From contig NZ_VTUZ01000044.1 of the NCBI RefSeq assembly GCF_008369935.1, positions 1 to 64,000 of the forward strand: a DNA stretch of 64,000 bases, in the 5' to 3' direction. The position numbers were made by a program, and so were the translations under genes. The notes beneath the pieces were generated by a model. The model searched no databases, was not told where the DNA came from, and saw only the letters and a program-made list of their open reading frames with translations. This document shows, one piece after another, positions 25,478 to 33,707 of this stretch. The stretch's first letter is position 1. Every line of letters starts with the position of its first letter. Source of the stretch: Paraburkholderia panacisoli (lineage in GTDB: Bacteria > Pseudomonadota > Gammaproteobacteria > Burkholderiales > Burkholderiaceae).

Positions 25478-26815
25478 TCACTCCACACGCGGCAGGTCGA
25501 AGTTGAACGCGGTCCACTTGCCCAACTCGCTTTCAGCAAACAGTGTGCCGCCGTGCCGCTCGACCACCGCATAGCTGATGGACAGGCCAAGGCCGAGGCC
25601 CTGGCCGACTTCGCGGGTAGTGAAGAATGGTTCGAACACCCGCGCCAGATGCTCCGCGGCGATCCCCGGGCCGTTGTCGCGCACATTCACGTGCAGCCGG
25701 TCGTCGTGCCATTGCGCCGCGACATGGACCTGCGGCGATACGGTGCCGGCCTTGTGCATGGCCAGAGCGGCATTCGAGAACAGGTTGATGAGCACGCCGA
25801 TGATGGCGGCTTCGTCGCCCAGCACAAGGGTGTCGTTGGGCAGCTCGCGCGTGACGCTCACGCCACGCAGTTCATGTGCGCTCAGCCGGATCGACGAGTC
25901 AAGTGCCTTCTCGAACAGGAACGGCACGTCGTCTGCCGCCGCGCCGGGCTTGCGGTAGGCAAAGGTCTTCAGGTCCGACACGATATGCTGGATGCGGTGC
26001 ATGCCCTGCTTGACATCCATCAGGCACTCCTGCAGCGACGGGCTGTCCTTGGCCTGCGGTTCCTCCATGGCTAGTTCGATGGCCATCAGGCAGAAGTTCA
26101 CCGGGTTGTTGACCTCGTGGAGCAGCCCCGCGGACAACGTACCGATTGCAGCCATCTTCTCCTGCTGCAGCAACTGGCCCTTGATCTGCGCCAGGCTTTC
26201 ATTGGTGCGGGCGAGCTGGTCGTTTTTGTGCGCCACCTCATCCTTTAGCCGGAAAAGCTGGAAACGGCCCTTCTCGTTGAAGTAGGTGTAAATGGAGCTG
26301 GCCAACGCGCAGAAGAAGATCAGGATTAGCTGGAACTGAAACTTGCTTGGGTTCTGTATGCCGCCCACATGTGCCACGCAGGCGATGTAGTAGAGCCCGA
26401 CCGTGGCCAGGCCGAATGCCAGAGTCTGCCAGTAGCCGGAGGGGAACAGGATCCCGACCGCAAAGATCGTCAGCATAAGCCCGGCATAGAACAGCGACTC
26501 CTCGCCCTGCGTGACATAAATCATCCAGGAGATCATTGCCTGCGGCAGCAGCAGCCAGAAGAAGGTGACGACCTGCACGCGGCGTTTGCCCGTTTCCGTG
26601 TAAAGCGCGAGCAATGCCAGGCCGATGGCCGCGCTGGTCAGCACCCGAACGACGGCAAAGCGCTTCTGCTCAGCCGGATACACGACATAGTCCATCGCCA
26701 CGCCCATCAGCACCAGCAAGATCACGGTCAGGCCGCCAGCCTTGCTGCACAGCAACCGGTAGTCGCGCAGCTCTTCACGATAGTTCGAATGTAGCCCAGC
26801 CAGGGATGTTGTCAT
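25478..26815 (-). CDS. phcS: PhcS-like membrane sensor histidine kinase
   Basis: The 445-residue protein has about six membrane helices in residues 25-175, a coiled-coil linker (190-220), a HisKA motif with His233 in LSAGLLHEVNNPVNF, and a complete HATPase (INLFSNAALAMHKAG, RDNGPGIAAEHLARVFEPFF, GLGLGLSISYAV). It starts one base after the phcB stop and ends 8 bp before phcR, so the genes are translationally linked. In Ralstonia PhcS senses the fatty acid methyl ester made by PhcB. The multi-helix membrane sensor with no periplasmic domain fits a lipophilic ligand. Confidence 0.78.
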   Translation of the reverse strand: MTTSLAGLHSNYREELRDYRLLCSKAGGLTVILLVLMGVAMDYVVYPAEQKRFAVVRVLTSAAIGLALLALYTETGKRRVQVVTFFWLLLPQAMISWMIYVTQGEESLFYAGLMLTIFAVGILFPSGYWQTLAFGLATVGLYYIACVAHVGGIQNPSKFQFQLILIFFCALASSIYTYFNEKGRFQLFRLKDEVAHKNDQLARTNESLAQIKGQLLQQEKMAAIGTLSAGLLHEVNNPVNFCLMAIELAMEEPQAKDSPSLQECLMDVKQGMHRIQHIVSDLKTFAYRKPGAAADDVPFLFEKALDSSIRLSAHELRGVSVTRELPNDTLVLGDEAAIIGVLINLFSNAALAMHKAGTVSPQVHVAAQWHDDRLHVNVRDNGPGIAAEHLARVFEPFFTTREVGQGLGLGLSISYAVVERHGGTLFAESELGKWTAFNFDLPRVE

Positions 26816-26816
26816 C

Positions 26817-28223
26817 TCAGGCTACTTGATGCTGGCCGATCATCACCTCGGCAAACACATTCACCCCGGTCGGGTCCGTGTACAGGCGCGGCTCGCCGCA
26901 GTTCTCCGGCATGATTTCGGCCATCTGTGCCTCGTTGCGATAGATCAGGTACCACTCCAGCACGTGCTCCATGCTGAAGCGCTCCGGGTTGTCGGCGTGG
27001 ACATTGGTTACCAGCAGGCGGCCGCCCCGTCTGGTGCGGCTGGCGAAATGCTGGTTCAGCCGGGCACAGACCTTGTCTGACAGGTAGTCAAACAGGCCGG
27101 CGCAATAGACCGCGTCGAACTCGCGGACGTCCCGTGCGTCCGCATCCATCCGGCGCTTGAGCAGGTGGTGGACCGAATCATGCGTGTAGCTAATGGTCAT
27201 CCGCGTGCCCGATTTCTGTGCGATGGACGCGAGGCGCTCGCGCGTCCAGTCCAGTGTCTCCTGGCTGAAGTCGAGCAGTTCGAACGTCAGCCACTCCGGT
27301 TCGTCGTATTCATGGATGAAGCGCTGGATCTCCTGAGCGGGGCCGCAACCCACGTTCAGCACCCGGAAGGGCCGCCGCGCGGCGCGCGCTTCAGTGGCCA
27401 GCCGGGTCAGGTAGTCCACCAGCAGTTCGACGCGATTGCGGTGCGCGCGCGCCACGGCCGTCTGCAGGAAGGCCGCGTTGACGATCTGGAAATACGTGCT
27501 CGGGCCCTGGCGGGGATCGTCGAGCATCTGGTTGACCATCTGGTAGTCACCGGCATAGCCCAGCGGCTTCGTGAAGGTGCGGAAGACGAAGGGCGAGCGC
27601 AGCAGCAGCGGATGTAGCGCGGCCTGGGCAAAGGCACGGTGTGCCGGCGCCAGTTCTTCGTCGACCAGGCGCGCCTCGCCTTCAAATTCGTCGAAGTAGA
27701 ACTTGGTCTTTTCCATCAGTGGCGATGCCAGTTCGAGGAAGAAGTCCTCGCGCAGGCTTTTGCCTTCCTTCGGCATGGTGTCGGCCAGGTCCGCCTGCTC
27801 GACCCAGCGCGACATGTCTGAGAGAAAAGCTCGGATCTGGTTGACCGCGATCTGGTAGTCACGGCGGATGTTGAAACGCTCGGTCCAGTCCTGCACGAAC
27901 CGGCGGGATTCTTCCCCCACCGCGCGCGCTTCCAGCGCGCCGCCACTCAGTTCCCGCCACTCGGCGATCAGCGTCACCGAGACAATGGCTGTCAGGCCGG
28001 TGTTGACCATACTGATTACGACCGCCTTGCCCGAATAGGCGTGTTCCACGCCCATCTTGACCGACAGGTCGCTCAGCACCTCACTGACCTGGACAATCGA
28101 GTACGGGTTATAGACCTCCATCACCAGGGACTTTCGCTGGAGATTGATGATCGTGCCCCGCACCTGCTCGCCCTGCGAATTGCGGAAGCTCACTACCGGA
28201 TCGATTTGCGTTTTGGAATACAC
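26817..28223 (-). CDS. phcB: PhcB-like SAM-dependent methyltransferase (quorum-signal synthase)
   Basis: The 468-residue protein begins at GTG 28223. Residues 1-85 form a PilZ-like beta domain (VRGTIINLQRKSLVMEVYNP), 105-265 are helical with the conserved TKPLGYAGDYQMVNQMLDDP, and from 285 comes a Rossmann methyltransferase: motif I VLNVGCGPAQ, FELLDFSQETLDW, and FDAVYCAGLFDYLSD. This domain order is that of PhcB, which methylates 3-hydroxy fatty acid to give 3-OH PAME or MAME. It is first in a four-gene minus-strand operon with phcS, phcR and phcQ. I see no strong ribosome binding site at the GTG. Confidence 0.75.
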   Translation of the reverse strand: MYSKTQIDPVVSFRNSQGEQVRGTIINLQRKSLVMEVYNPYSIVQVSEVLSDLSVKMGVEHAYSGKAVVISMVNTGLTAIVSVTLIAEWRELSGGALEARAVGEESRRFVQDWTERFNIRRDYQIAVNQIRAFLSDMSRWVEQADLADTMPKEGKSLREDFFLELASPLMEKTKFYFDEFEGEARLVDEELAPAHRAFAQAALHPLLLRSPFVFRTFTKPLGYAGDYQMVNQMLDDPRQGPSTYFQIVNAAFLQTAVARAHRNRVELLVDYLTRLATEARAARRPFRVLNVGCGPAQEIQRFIHEYDEPEWLTFELLDFSQETLDWTRERLASIAQKSGTRMTISYTHDSVHHLLKRRMDADARDVREFDAVYCAGLFDYLSDKVCARLNQHFASRTRRGGRLLVTNVHADNPERFSMEHVLEWYLIYRNEAQMAEIMPENCGEPRLYTDPTGVNVFAEVMIGQHQVA

Positions 28224-28820
28224 AGTATTGCGGCCAGGTAAGTACCACGAGAAGTTGGTTTGAAATTTGGTGCCATACCCAGGCCAGTAGGTCGGCCAGT
28301 TCAGCGTCGATGGTTTCCTTGGTCCAGGTGAAGAAGCGTCGCCATCGGTATTTCAGTTGTCGTCACAGCAACCCGTTCTATCCGGGCGGCGTACCACTTC
28401 CTCCTTAACTGCATCGGCCAGACAAGTTATGCATTTGACTTATCCGCGTCACCTCGCGACAGCACGTGTGCTAATGGCATCACGGTTGTGAGACTCGTTA
28501 GCCTGGTGGGCCTGAAGGCCGGTTCCGGAACAATTCGGACCTTTGCGAATGCAGCATTCTACTGATAAAAAAAGAATGTGTCGTCTCACGCGGATTTCAT
28601 CAGTGAAACTGCCTGGAAGCACTCGACGAAAGGGCGCCAAAGGACTACGAGGGGCTTCCCGGCTGAGCGCAGGCCCAGTCGAGTTCTTGATGGTGCAATG
28701 TGCAATGCCGCTCCTGTGCGTGTGAGAAGGCGCACGCCGCCATATTTGCGAGTCTTGCGGGTGAAGCGCGCCGGGAATGTAGGAGGCTTCGAATCTTGGC
28801 TGTAACCGGAGATTTGGGGT
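28224..28820. other. phcB upstream region
   Basis: It must hold the phcB promoter. On the minus strand at 28248-28353 one frame reads KYRWRRFFTWTKETIDAELA then DLLAWVWHQIS, which looks like a protein fragment, but I cannot name the family. The rest shows no gene. Confidence 0.35.
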
Positions 28821-28955
28821 ATGGAAAACGAAAGCAAGTTAAGGAAGCCAACCGGGACGCGATATTCGGACGCAGTCCGCATCCGCTCGATTGCCTGGAA
28901 GTTGGGAATGTCGCGTGAGACGCTGCGAAACTGGCAAGGACGTAAATGGTTGCGC
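28821..28955 (+). pseudogene. IS3-type transposase OrfA remnant
   Basis: TRYSDAVRIRSIAWKLGMSR followed by ETLRNWQ resembles the helix-turn-helix start of IS3-family OrfA (RYSPEVRERAV...SIAxKLGMSxETLRxW) with the middle deleted. The frame then continues into unrelated sequence. Confidence 0.45.
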
Positions 28956-29106
28956 TTCCGCGGCGTCTGGGATTCTGGCGGACTGGATTGCATGAACTTG
29001 CCCGCCGACCTGAATGCTCTCAGCCGACCCACAGGGCCACCGACATCGCGGCATTGCTGCCGCATCGCTGGTAGCCAACTGTGGCCGTCGCCTGGTCCAA
29101 TCTGTC

Positions 29107-29325
29107 AAGACGGGGTTCGCTGGCCTTCCAACGCGCAATGGATTGCACCGGAGTGCGATAGCGCGCGAACACTGGAAAATCCTGGTCGGCAATCCAGCGA
29201 ATATCGCGGATGCCACCGTCGACTAGCGCCCCCACGCAGCCTCGCTCTTTCATTCCAATGGCGATGAGTTCGCCAAAATAGCAATGCCTTCCCCGTCGCC
29301 GCTCCAGACCGTGACATCGCCTGAT
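29107..29325 (-). pseudogene. RraA-like / HMG aldolase gene remnant
   Basis: On the minus strand FGELIAIGMKERGCVGALVD, then GGIRDIRWIADQDFPVFARY, then RTPVQSIARWK match the central, substrate-binding block of RraA-like 4-hydroxy-4-methyl-2-oxoglutarate aldolases (GELxxxAAxxRGxxGxVxDGxxRDxxxI...FPVFARxxTP). The N-terminal third before it is frameshifted and the C-terminal part is absent, replaced by unrelated residues. It is a dead fragment of a catabolic gene. Confidence 0.7.
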
Positions 29326-29435
29326 ACCTAGGTCCATGGAGAACTCACTAATGTTGGATGGAGGCGGAAATGCCTGGCAATCAGGCAAGCACGCTTGTGC
29401 AGATTCCACTTATGTGCAGATGAAAATCCGCCGGA

Positions 29436-29800
29436 TTTTCATGTCAGCAGTTCGCAGGCTTGACTGATGCGATCACACCCCAACGCTAACGCTCGTCTGA
29501 CGTAGCAAACGAAATCCGGAAGTGACCACCTGTGCCGAACGCGATCCCTGGCACTACTGCAACACGCGCGTAGGTCAACATCGTTTTGCAGGACCTTTCC
29601 TTCTGGCGTTGCTCTGCCGATCAGGCCATCGCAAGACGGAAAAAGATAGAACGCACCCTGCGGACGTCTGCAGCGAATGCCGTCGGCCGCGTTCAACTTT
29701 TCCAACGCGGTGTCACGCCTGAGTTGAAAAGCGTCATTGCGTTCTTTGATGAAATCCATCGGGCTGTCCAATGCGACTTGCGCGGAATGTTTGCTTGTTA
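29436..29800 (-). pseudogene. class I aminotransferase C-terminal remnant
   Basis: The minus strand gives AQVALDSPMDFIKERNDAFQ, AADGIRCRRPQGAFYLFPSC and DGLIGRATPEGKVLQNDVDL; after a frameshift it continues GVAVVPGIAFGTGGHFRISF and ATSDER; after a second shift, LALGCDRISQACELLT. This is the C-terminal third of an aspartate-type PLP aminotransferase, with the substrate-binding Arg in HFRISFATS. The Lys and N-terminal two thirds are missing. Confidence 0.72.
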
Positions 29801-30122
29801 ATTCTGGAAATAGGCGGACTGGCGATGTGTGCGGTGGCGTACCTATTCGCGTGATCGTGCCCGGCTATTGTCTCTGTACCGGACTGCTAGTGCCTGTTTG
29901 TGCCGGTGGATTTGCCTTTTGGCCTGTTCATTGGCGGGCATCGAATCAGGAATCGGGTTTTCATGATCCAGTCGACCATATCGTACGGTAGCCGCCGGAG
30001 TGCGAGAGCGCGGCGGTCATCGCGCTGTTGGGTCAACCCGGATGGACCTCCCACGCGTCGAGTGACTGTACTCACGGGGGCACGCGCCGAAGCGAGACCC
30101 GCATTTCAGAATCGCCACACCT

Positions 30123-31880
30123 ATGCCGAGAAACACCATCATGCGTCAAGCGCTACCGGCCATTTCATGTGCAACTGTGACGCTTACTCTCTCCGCGTAC
30201 TGTTTGGGCGTCGGTGCGGAAGATTTGTATGCTCAGAGCGGTCACGGGGAAAGCGTGAACACGGCAACGCCGATCAAGCACCTCGTGGTCATCTTCAACG
30301 AGAATGTGTCTTTCGACCACTACTTCGGGACCTACCCCACGGCGGCAAATCTCCCCGGGGAGCCCCGGTTCATAGCAGCGCCCGGCACGCCGCGCGTGAA
30401 TGGGCTTTCGTCTGAACTACGAATGAATAACCCGAATCACAACGCCGCCAATGGTCGGGCTGTGAGCAATCCGTTCCGGCTCGATCGAAGTCAGGCGGCG
30501 ACCTCGGACCACAACCACACTTACTCCGCAGAGCAGGCGGCTTACCACAACGGGGCGATGGACCTGTTTCCCAAGTACACGGGTCACGGCTCCAGCGGTG
30601 GCGCGGGCGCATTCGACACGCAAGCGCAGGTAATGGGCTATTTCGACGGCAATACCGTAACCTCGCTATGGAACTACGCGCAGCATTTTGCAATGAGCGA
30701 CAATGCGTACACATCGACGTACGGACCCTCGACGCCAGGCGCTCTGAACCTCGTGTCGGGGCAAACAAACGGCATGAGAATCGTCACGCCTGGGCACAGG
30801 TGGTTTCGCCACCCGGTGGCCGACTATTTTGTCGACGACGGCGTAGGGGGCTTTACGTTGATCAACGACGTTGATCCCGCGTATGACGTGTGCTCCAGTG
30901 AAACCCAGGTGATGATGGTCGGCAGGAACATTGGGGACCTGCTGAACGAACGCGGCGTCAGCTGGGGCGGTTTCACGGGCGGGTTCGACCTGACACGAGT
31001 CAATCCGAACGGCACCACCTGGTGCCAGCGAAGTACCGTTGCTACCGCCGTCGGGGTAGCCACAGCGGACTATGTGCCACATCACAACTGGTTCCAGTAC
31101 TACAGGTCGACGGCTAACCCGAAGCATCTGCGACCGGGTTCAGTCAGTGCCATCGGACACAGCCTGTCGGAAGAGAAAACCGCAGATCCGGCGAATCACG
31201 AATATGACATCAACGACTTTTTTACAGCGGTGAAGGCACGCAATTTTCCGGCAGTCAGTTTCCTGAAGGCGCCCGGCTCGCAGGACGGGCATGCCGGCTA
31301 CTCCGACCCGCTCGACGAACAGGTATTCACGACGCAGGTCATCAATTTCGTGCAGCAGCAGCCTGAATGGGACAGCACGGCGGTTATTGTGCTATGGGAT
31401 GATTCCGATGGATGGTATGACCACGCCTACGCGAGTCCGACGCATCCATCGTTCGATTTGCGGGCCGATCGTTTGAATGGCCGCGGAAGGTGTGGAGAGG
31501 GCACTCCGCCAACCGGCGTGAGTGGTGCGCCGGTCAACGGGAGGTGTGGACCAGGAACGCGGATCCCATTCCTCGTCATCTCGCCGTGGGCCAAACAGAA
31601 CTTCGTTGACCATGCGCCGATTATCGAAACATCTGTCATCCGGTTTATTGAGGACAACTGGCTCAATGGTCGGCGTATGGGCGGAGGCTCGTTCGACGCG
31701 ACGGCGGGGAGCATTATGGGCATGTTCGATTTCCGCGGCGAGCCTCGCTCCGACAAGCTGTTTCTCGACCCCTTAACCGGCACGGTCGTCCACTCCGTCA
31801 AGCATGGAAACCCCGGGGAAGCGGTGGCGGTGCCAGCGATCTCGCGTGACTTGCGTCGCCTGCAAGCTGCTGACGATTGA
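30123..31880 (+). CDS. AcpA / phospholipase-C-type acid phosphatase, secreted
   Basis: The 585-residue protein has a signal peptide (residues about 7-32, from a start at 30123 or ATG 30141). Its fold is that of the phospholipase C/AcpA branch of the alkaline phosphatase superfamily: metal-binding VVIFNENVSFDHYFGTYP near 56-73, the likely nucleophile Ser in YGPSTPGALNLVSGQTNG, the second metal site in VLWDDSDGWYDHAY near 425, and RIPFLVISPWAK. Such enzymes release phosphate from diverse phosphomonoesters, or cleave phospholipid headgroups. It is monocistronic and surrounded by gene remnants, which suggests recent gain or retention in a decaying region. The exact substrate is open. Confidence 0.85.
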   Translation: MPRNTIMRQALPAISCATVTLTLSAYCLGVGAEDLYAQSGHGESVNTATPIKHLVVIFNENVSFDHYFGTYPTAANLPGEPRFIAAPGTPRVNGLSSELRMNNPNHNAANGRAVSNPFRLDRSQAATSDHNHTYSAEQAAYHNGAMDLFPKYTGHGSSGGAGAFDTQAQVMGYFDGNTVTSLWNYAQHFAMSDNAYTSTYGPSTPGALNLVSGQTNGMRIVTPGHRWFRHPVADYFVDDGVGGFTLINDVDPAYDVCSSETQVMMVGRNIGDLLNERGVSWGGFTGGFDLTRVNPNGTTWCQRSTVATAVGVATADYVPHHNWFQYYRSTANPKHLRPGSVSAIGHSLSEEKTADPANHEYDINDFFTAVKARNFPAVSFLKAPGSQDGHAGYSDPLDEQVFTTQVINFVQQQPEWDSTAVIVLWDDSDGWYDHAYASPTHPSFDLRADRLNGRGRCGEGTPPTGVSGAPVNGRCGPGTRIPFLVISPWAKQNFVDHAPIIETSVIRFIEDNWLNGRRMGGGSFDATAGSIMGMFDFRGEPRSDKLFLDPLTGTVVHSVKHGNPGEAVAVPAISRDLRRLQAADD

Positions 31881-32270
31881 GACTTCAACTTATATTGACA
31901 GCGCTGCTTGTGAACAGAAAAAGTGCGCCGCGCAATCGTTGCGTTCGCGGCGGAAGAATCGCGATTGACGATACGCATGGCTTTGCTTCAACGATGCCTT
32001 CGCTGAAGCCAAATGACGCGCCCGTGCAAGATTAACTCTGCCGTTGTCCTTGGTTTTGTACGGTATCGCTCCGGCGTTGATATCTGGAGACGGGCGTTCA
32101 GTCGTCCGCATCGCCGAGGGGGAGCATTGTGTCTGGCGGCAGGTCCAAACGGGTCTTCTCAGAGTCGGCTCGGAACGAATTTGCCAGGACTTCACTGGAA
32201 CGGGCCGACGGTATCGATGACGGTATCACGCTCGCAAATCATTGTGCCACGCCTTGTTTTCGCGGGTTTT
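31881..32270. other. intergenic, no gene seen
   Basis: No frame with family features. The stretch holds several GGTATCG-type short repeats (for example around 32208-32226 and 32338-32360) without clear structure. Confidence 0.35.
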
Positions 32271-32851
32271 CTATATACGGCGTGGGTCGAGTCTCCAATG
32301 CGGCCCGCCAAATGCCGTTGCGTACCGGACCGGAATGTCGGTATCGGTGACGGTATCGGCGCCAGACGACCGGGCGAAAACGCCGTCTTGGCAAGGGTTC
32401 AGCCCCACGATTGACCATCGAGTGGGGGTATGCCGTACGACAAACTCGGCTTTCCGGTAGGTCTCGTCTGCCCATTCCTTGCGTTTGAACTCGAGCCAGC
32501 GCTGGGCCACGAGGTGGAAGGCGCCTTCGACTGCGCGCTTGCGGGCGGTGAACGCGGCCCGGCGATGTTCGACCGGATCGGTGCCTTCGCGGACAAGATT
32601 GCGTGCGGTAGCGGCGGACCGTCGCGCATCAAGGAGTGTGATATCGGGGTACGGGCCGAGGCTGAGGAAGTTCTCTTTGCCCGTGCCCGGGCGGCTGCAG
32701 CGAAGCAGCCATGTTTTGCTCCCGTCAGGCCAGATACGCAAGACCAGCCCATTCCCATCCGCGAGAAGATAAGGGCGTTCGCGCGGTTTGGCGACACGAA
32801 ACACGACTTCGGACTTCGGACTTCGGACTTCGGTTCGACGCGTTTGGCCAT
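32271..32851 (-). pseudogene. P4-type tyrosine integrase, N-terminal part only, frameshifted by a 7-bp repeat expansion
   Basis: ATG 32851 gives MAKRVEP, then a (CCGAAGT)4 run on the minus strand throws the frame. In the second frame follows VAKPRERPYLLADGNGLVLR, IWPDGSKTWLLRC, ENFLSLGPYPDITLLDARRS and WLEFKRKEWADETYRKAEFV: the DUF4102 arm-binding domain and the start of the core-binding domain of a P4/phage integrase. Homology ends near 32435, so the whole catalytic domain (R-H-R-Y) is absent. With two instead of four repeat units the frame would be continuous (MAKRVEPKSEVVFRVAKPRE). It lies 146 bp from the 3' end of tRNA-Leu, the normal place for such an integrase. Confidence 0.8.
32806..32833. 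repeat. heptanucleotide tandem repeat, four copies
   Basis: Four perfect ACTTCGG units (plus strand) lie seven codons into the integrase remnant. Seven is not a multiple of three, so each copy-number change alters the frame. Two or five units would join the start codon to the integrase frame; four do not. Confidence 0.9.
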
Positions 32852-32930
32852 GACCTGGCGCCGCGCTTCCGTATATACACGCAAAATCCGTCGATGCCAC
32901 CGGTACATGACAGCAGTCCGCGGAAACAAA

Positions 32931-32962
32931 AAACCCCGTAAGACGTTGATCTTACGGGGTTT
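32931..32962 (-). terminator. Rho-independent terminator of the first tRNA-Leu
   Basis: A 13-bp stem (AAACCCCGTAAGA / TCTTACGGGGTTT) has a 6-nt loop and, on the minus strand, a following T-rich run. It begins 34 bp after the tRNA 3' end. Confidence 0.85.
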
Positions 32963-32996
32963 CTCGGACTACTTCGGCTTACGCCGGAACAACTGA

Positions 32997-33083
32997 TGGT
33001 GCCCAGGAGAGGACTCGAACCTCCACGGTGTTGCCACCGCTAGGACCTGAACCTAGTGCGTCTACCAATTCCGCCACCTGGGC
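32997..33083 (-). tRNA. tRNA-Leu (CAG)
   Basis: An 87-nt class II tRNA with a long variable arm and encoded CCA (32997-32999). Acceptor GCCCAGG pairs with CCTGGGC. The anticodon loop TTCAGGT between CTAGG and CCTAG gives anticodon CAG. The T loop is GTTCGAGTC. Its 3' end faces the truncated integrase, so it is the probable attachment site. Confidence 0.95.
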
Positions 33084-33276
33084 ACATCTTCAAGCTAGAC
33101 CGCTATTTTAGCGAGCTGATGCAGCGTGTCAATCCCTACTTCAAACAAACTTCGCTGTATCAAACCGCTCGGCTCAGTTGTGCAGAAAAGCGCCGCTTTC
33201 ACCACTCAACTACCGTCCTGCCAGCTACGCAAACCGATCGCACCAGCCAGTGAATCGGACCACGTAGCTTCACACA

Positions 33277-33310
33277 AAAATTGAAGCCGCCCGTAGGCGG
33301 CTTCAATTTT
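33277..33310 (-). terminator. Rho-independent terminator of the second tRNA-Leu
   Basis: A perfect 15-bp stem (AAAATTGAAGCCGCC / GGCGGCTTCAATTTT) with a CGTA loop lies 5 bp after the 3' end of the tRNA at 33316. The flanking A and T runs make it work in either direction. Confidence 0.85.
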
Positions 33311-33315
33311 GAATC

Positions 33316-33402
33316 TGGTGCCCAAGAGAGGACTCGAACCTCCACAGTGTTGCCACCGCTAGGACCTGAACCTAGTGCGTCTACCAATTTCGCCACCTGG
33401 GC
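33316..33402 (-). tRNA. tRNA-Leu (CAG), second copy
   Basis: An 87-nt near-duplicate of the tRNA at 32997 with the same anticodon loop (TTCAGGT). It differs in the D arm (GAAATT for GGAATT), in one base of the variable arm and in one acceptor base giving a G-U pair. CCA is encoded. It has its own terminator. Confidence 0.95.
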
Positions 33403-33707
33403 AGGTGATGAACAGCAAAGACCGCCATTATAGCGACAGATTGAGCCCTGTCAAGCGTTTCTCCAAACTTGCTTAAACATCGCGCCGACGCGGCTGCGCG
33501 CGCCTCCCAGCGACTATTGACGGGCCGCGTGGCGCGCAAGACGGGTGTTAGAATGCCTCGCAGTAGTTCGTTGGCACGGTGCACACACGCCCGTCGACTC
33601 AGCCTTGAACGAGCCGGACCCGAGCAGTTTTTCCAGTGCAGTCGCAAGTGCAACTCAAGCGCAGCGCAAACGCATTCCAAGCCGAGCCACAACGCCGACC
33701 GACGTCC
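33403..33707. other. rnr upstream region
   Basis: It separates the divergent tRNA-Leu promoter from rnr. The rnr frame is open from ATG 33636. I see no other gene. Confidence 0.5.

Noticed and set aside
33277..33310. 15-bp inverted repeat as an insertion-sequence end
   Set aside because: Position directly after the tRNA 3' end, small loop and flanking A/T runs fit a terminator better.
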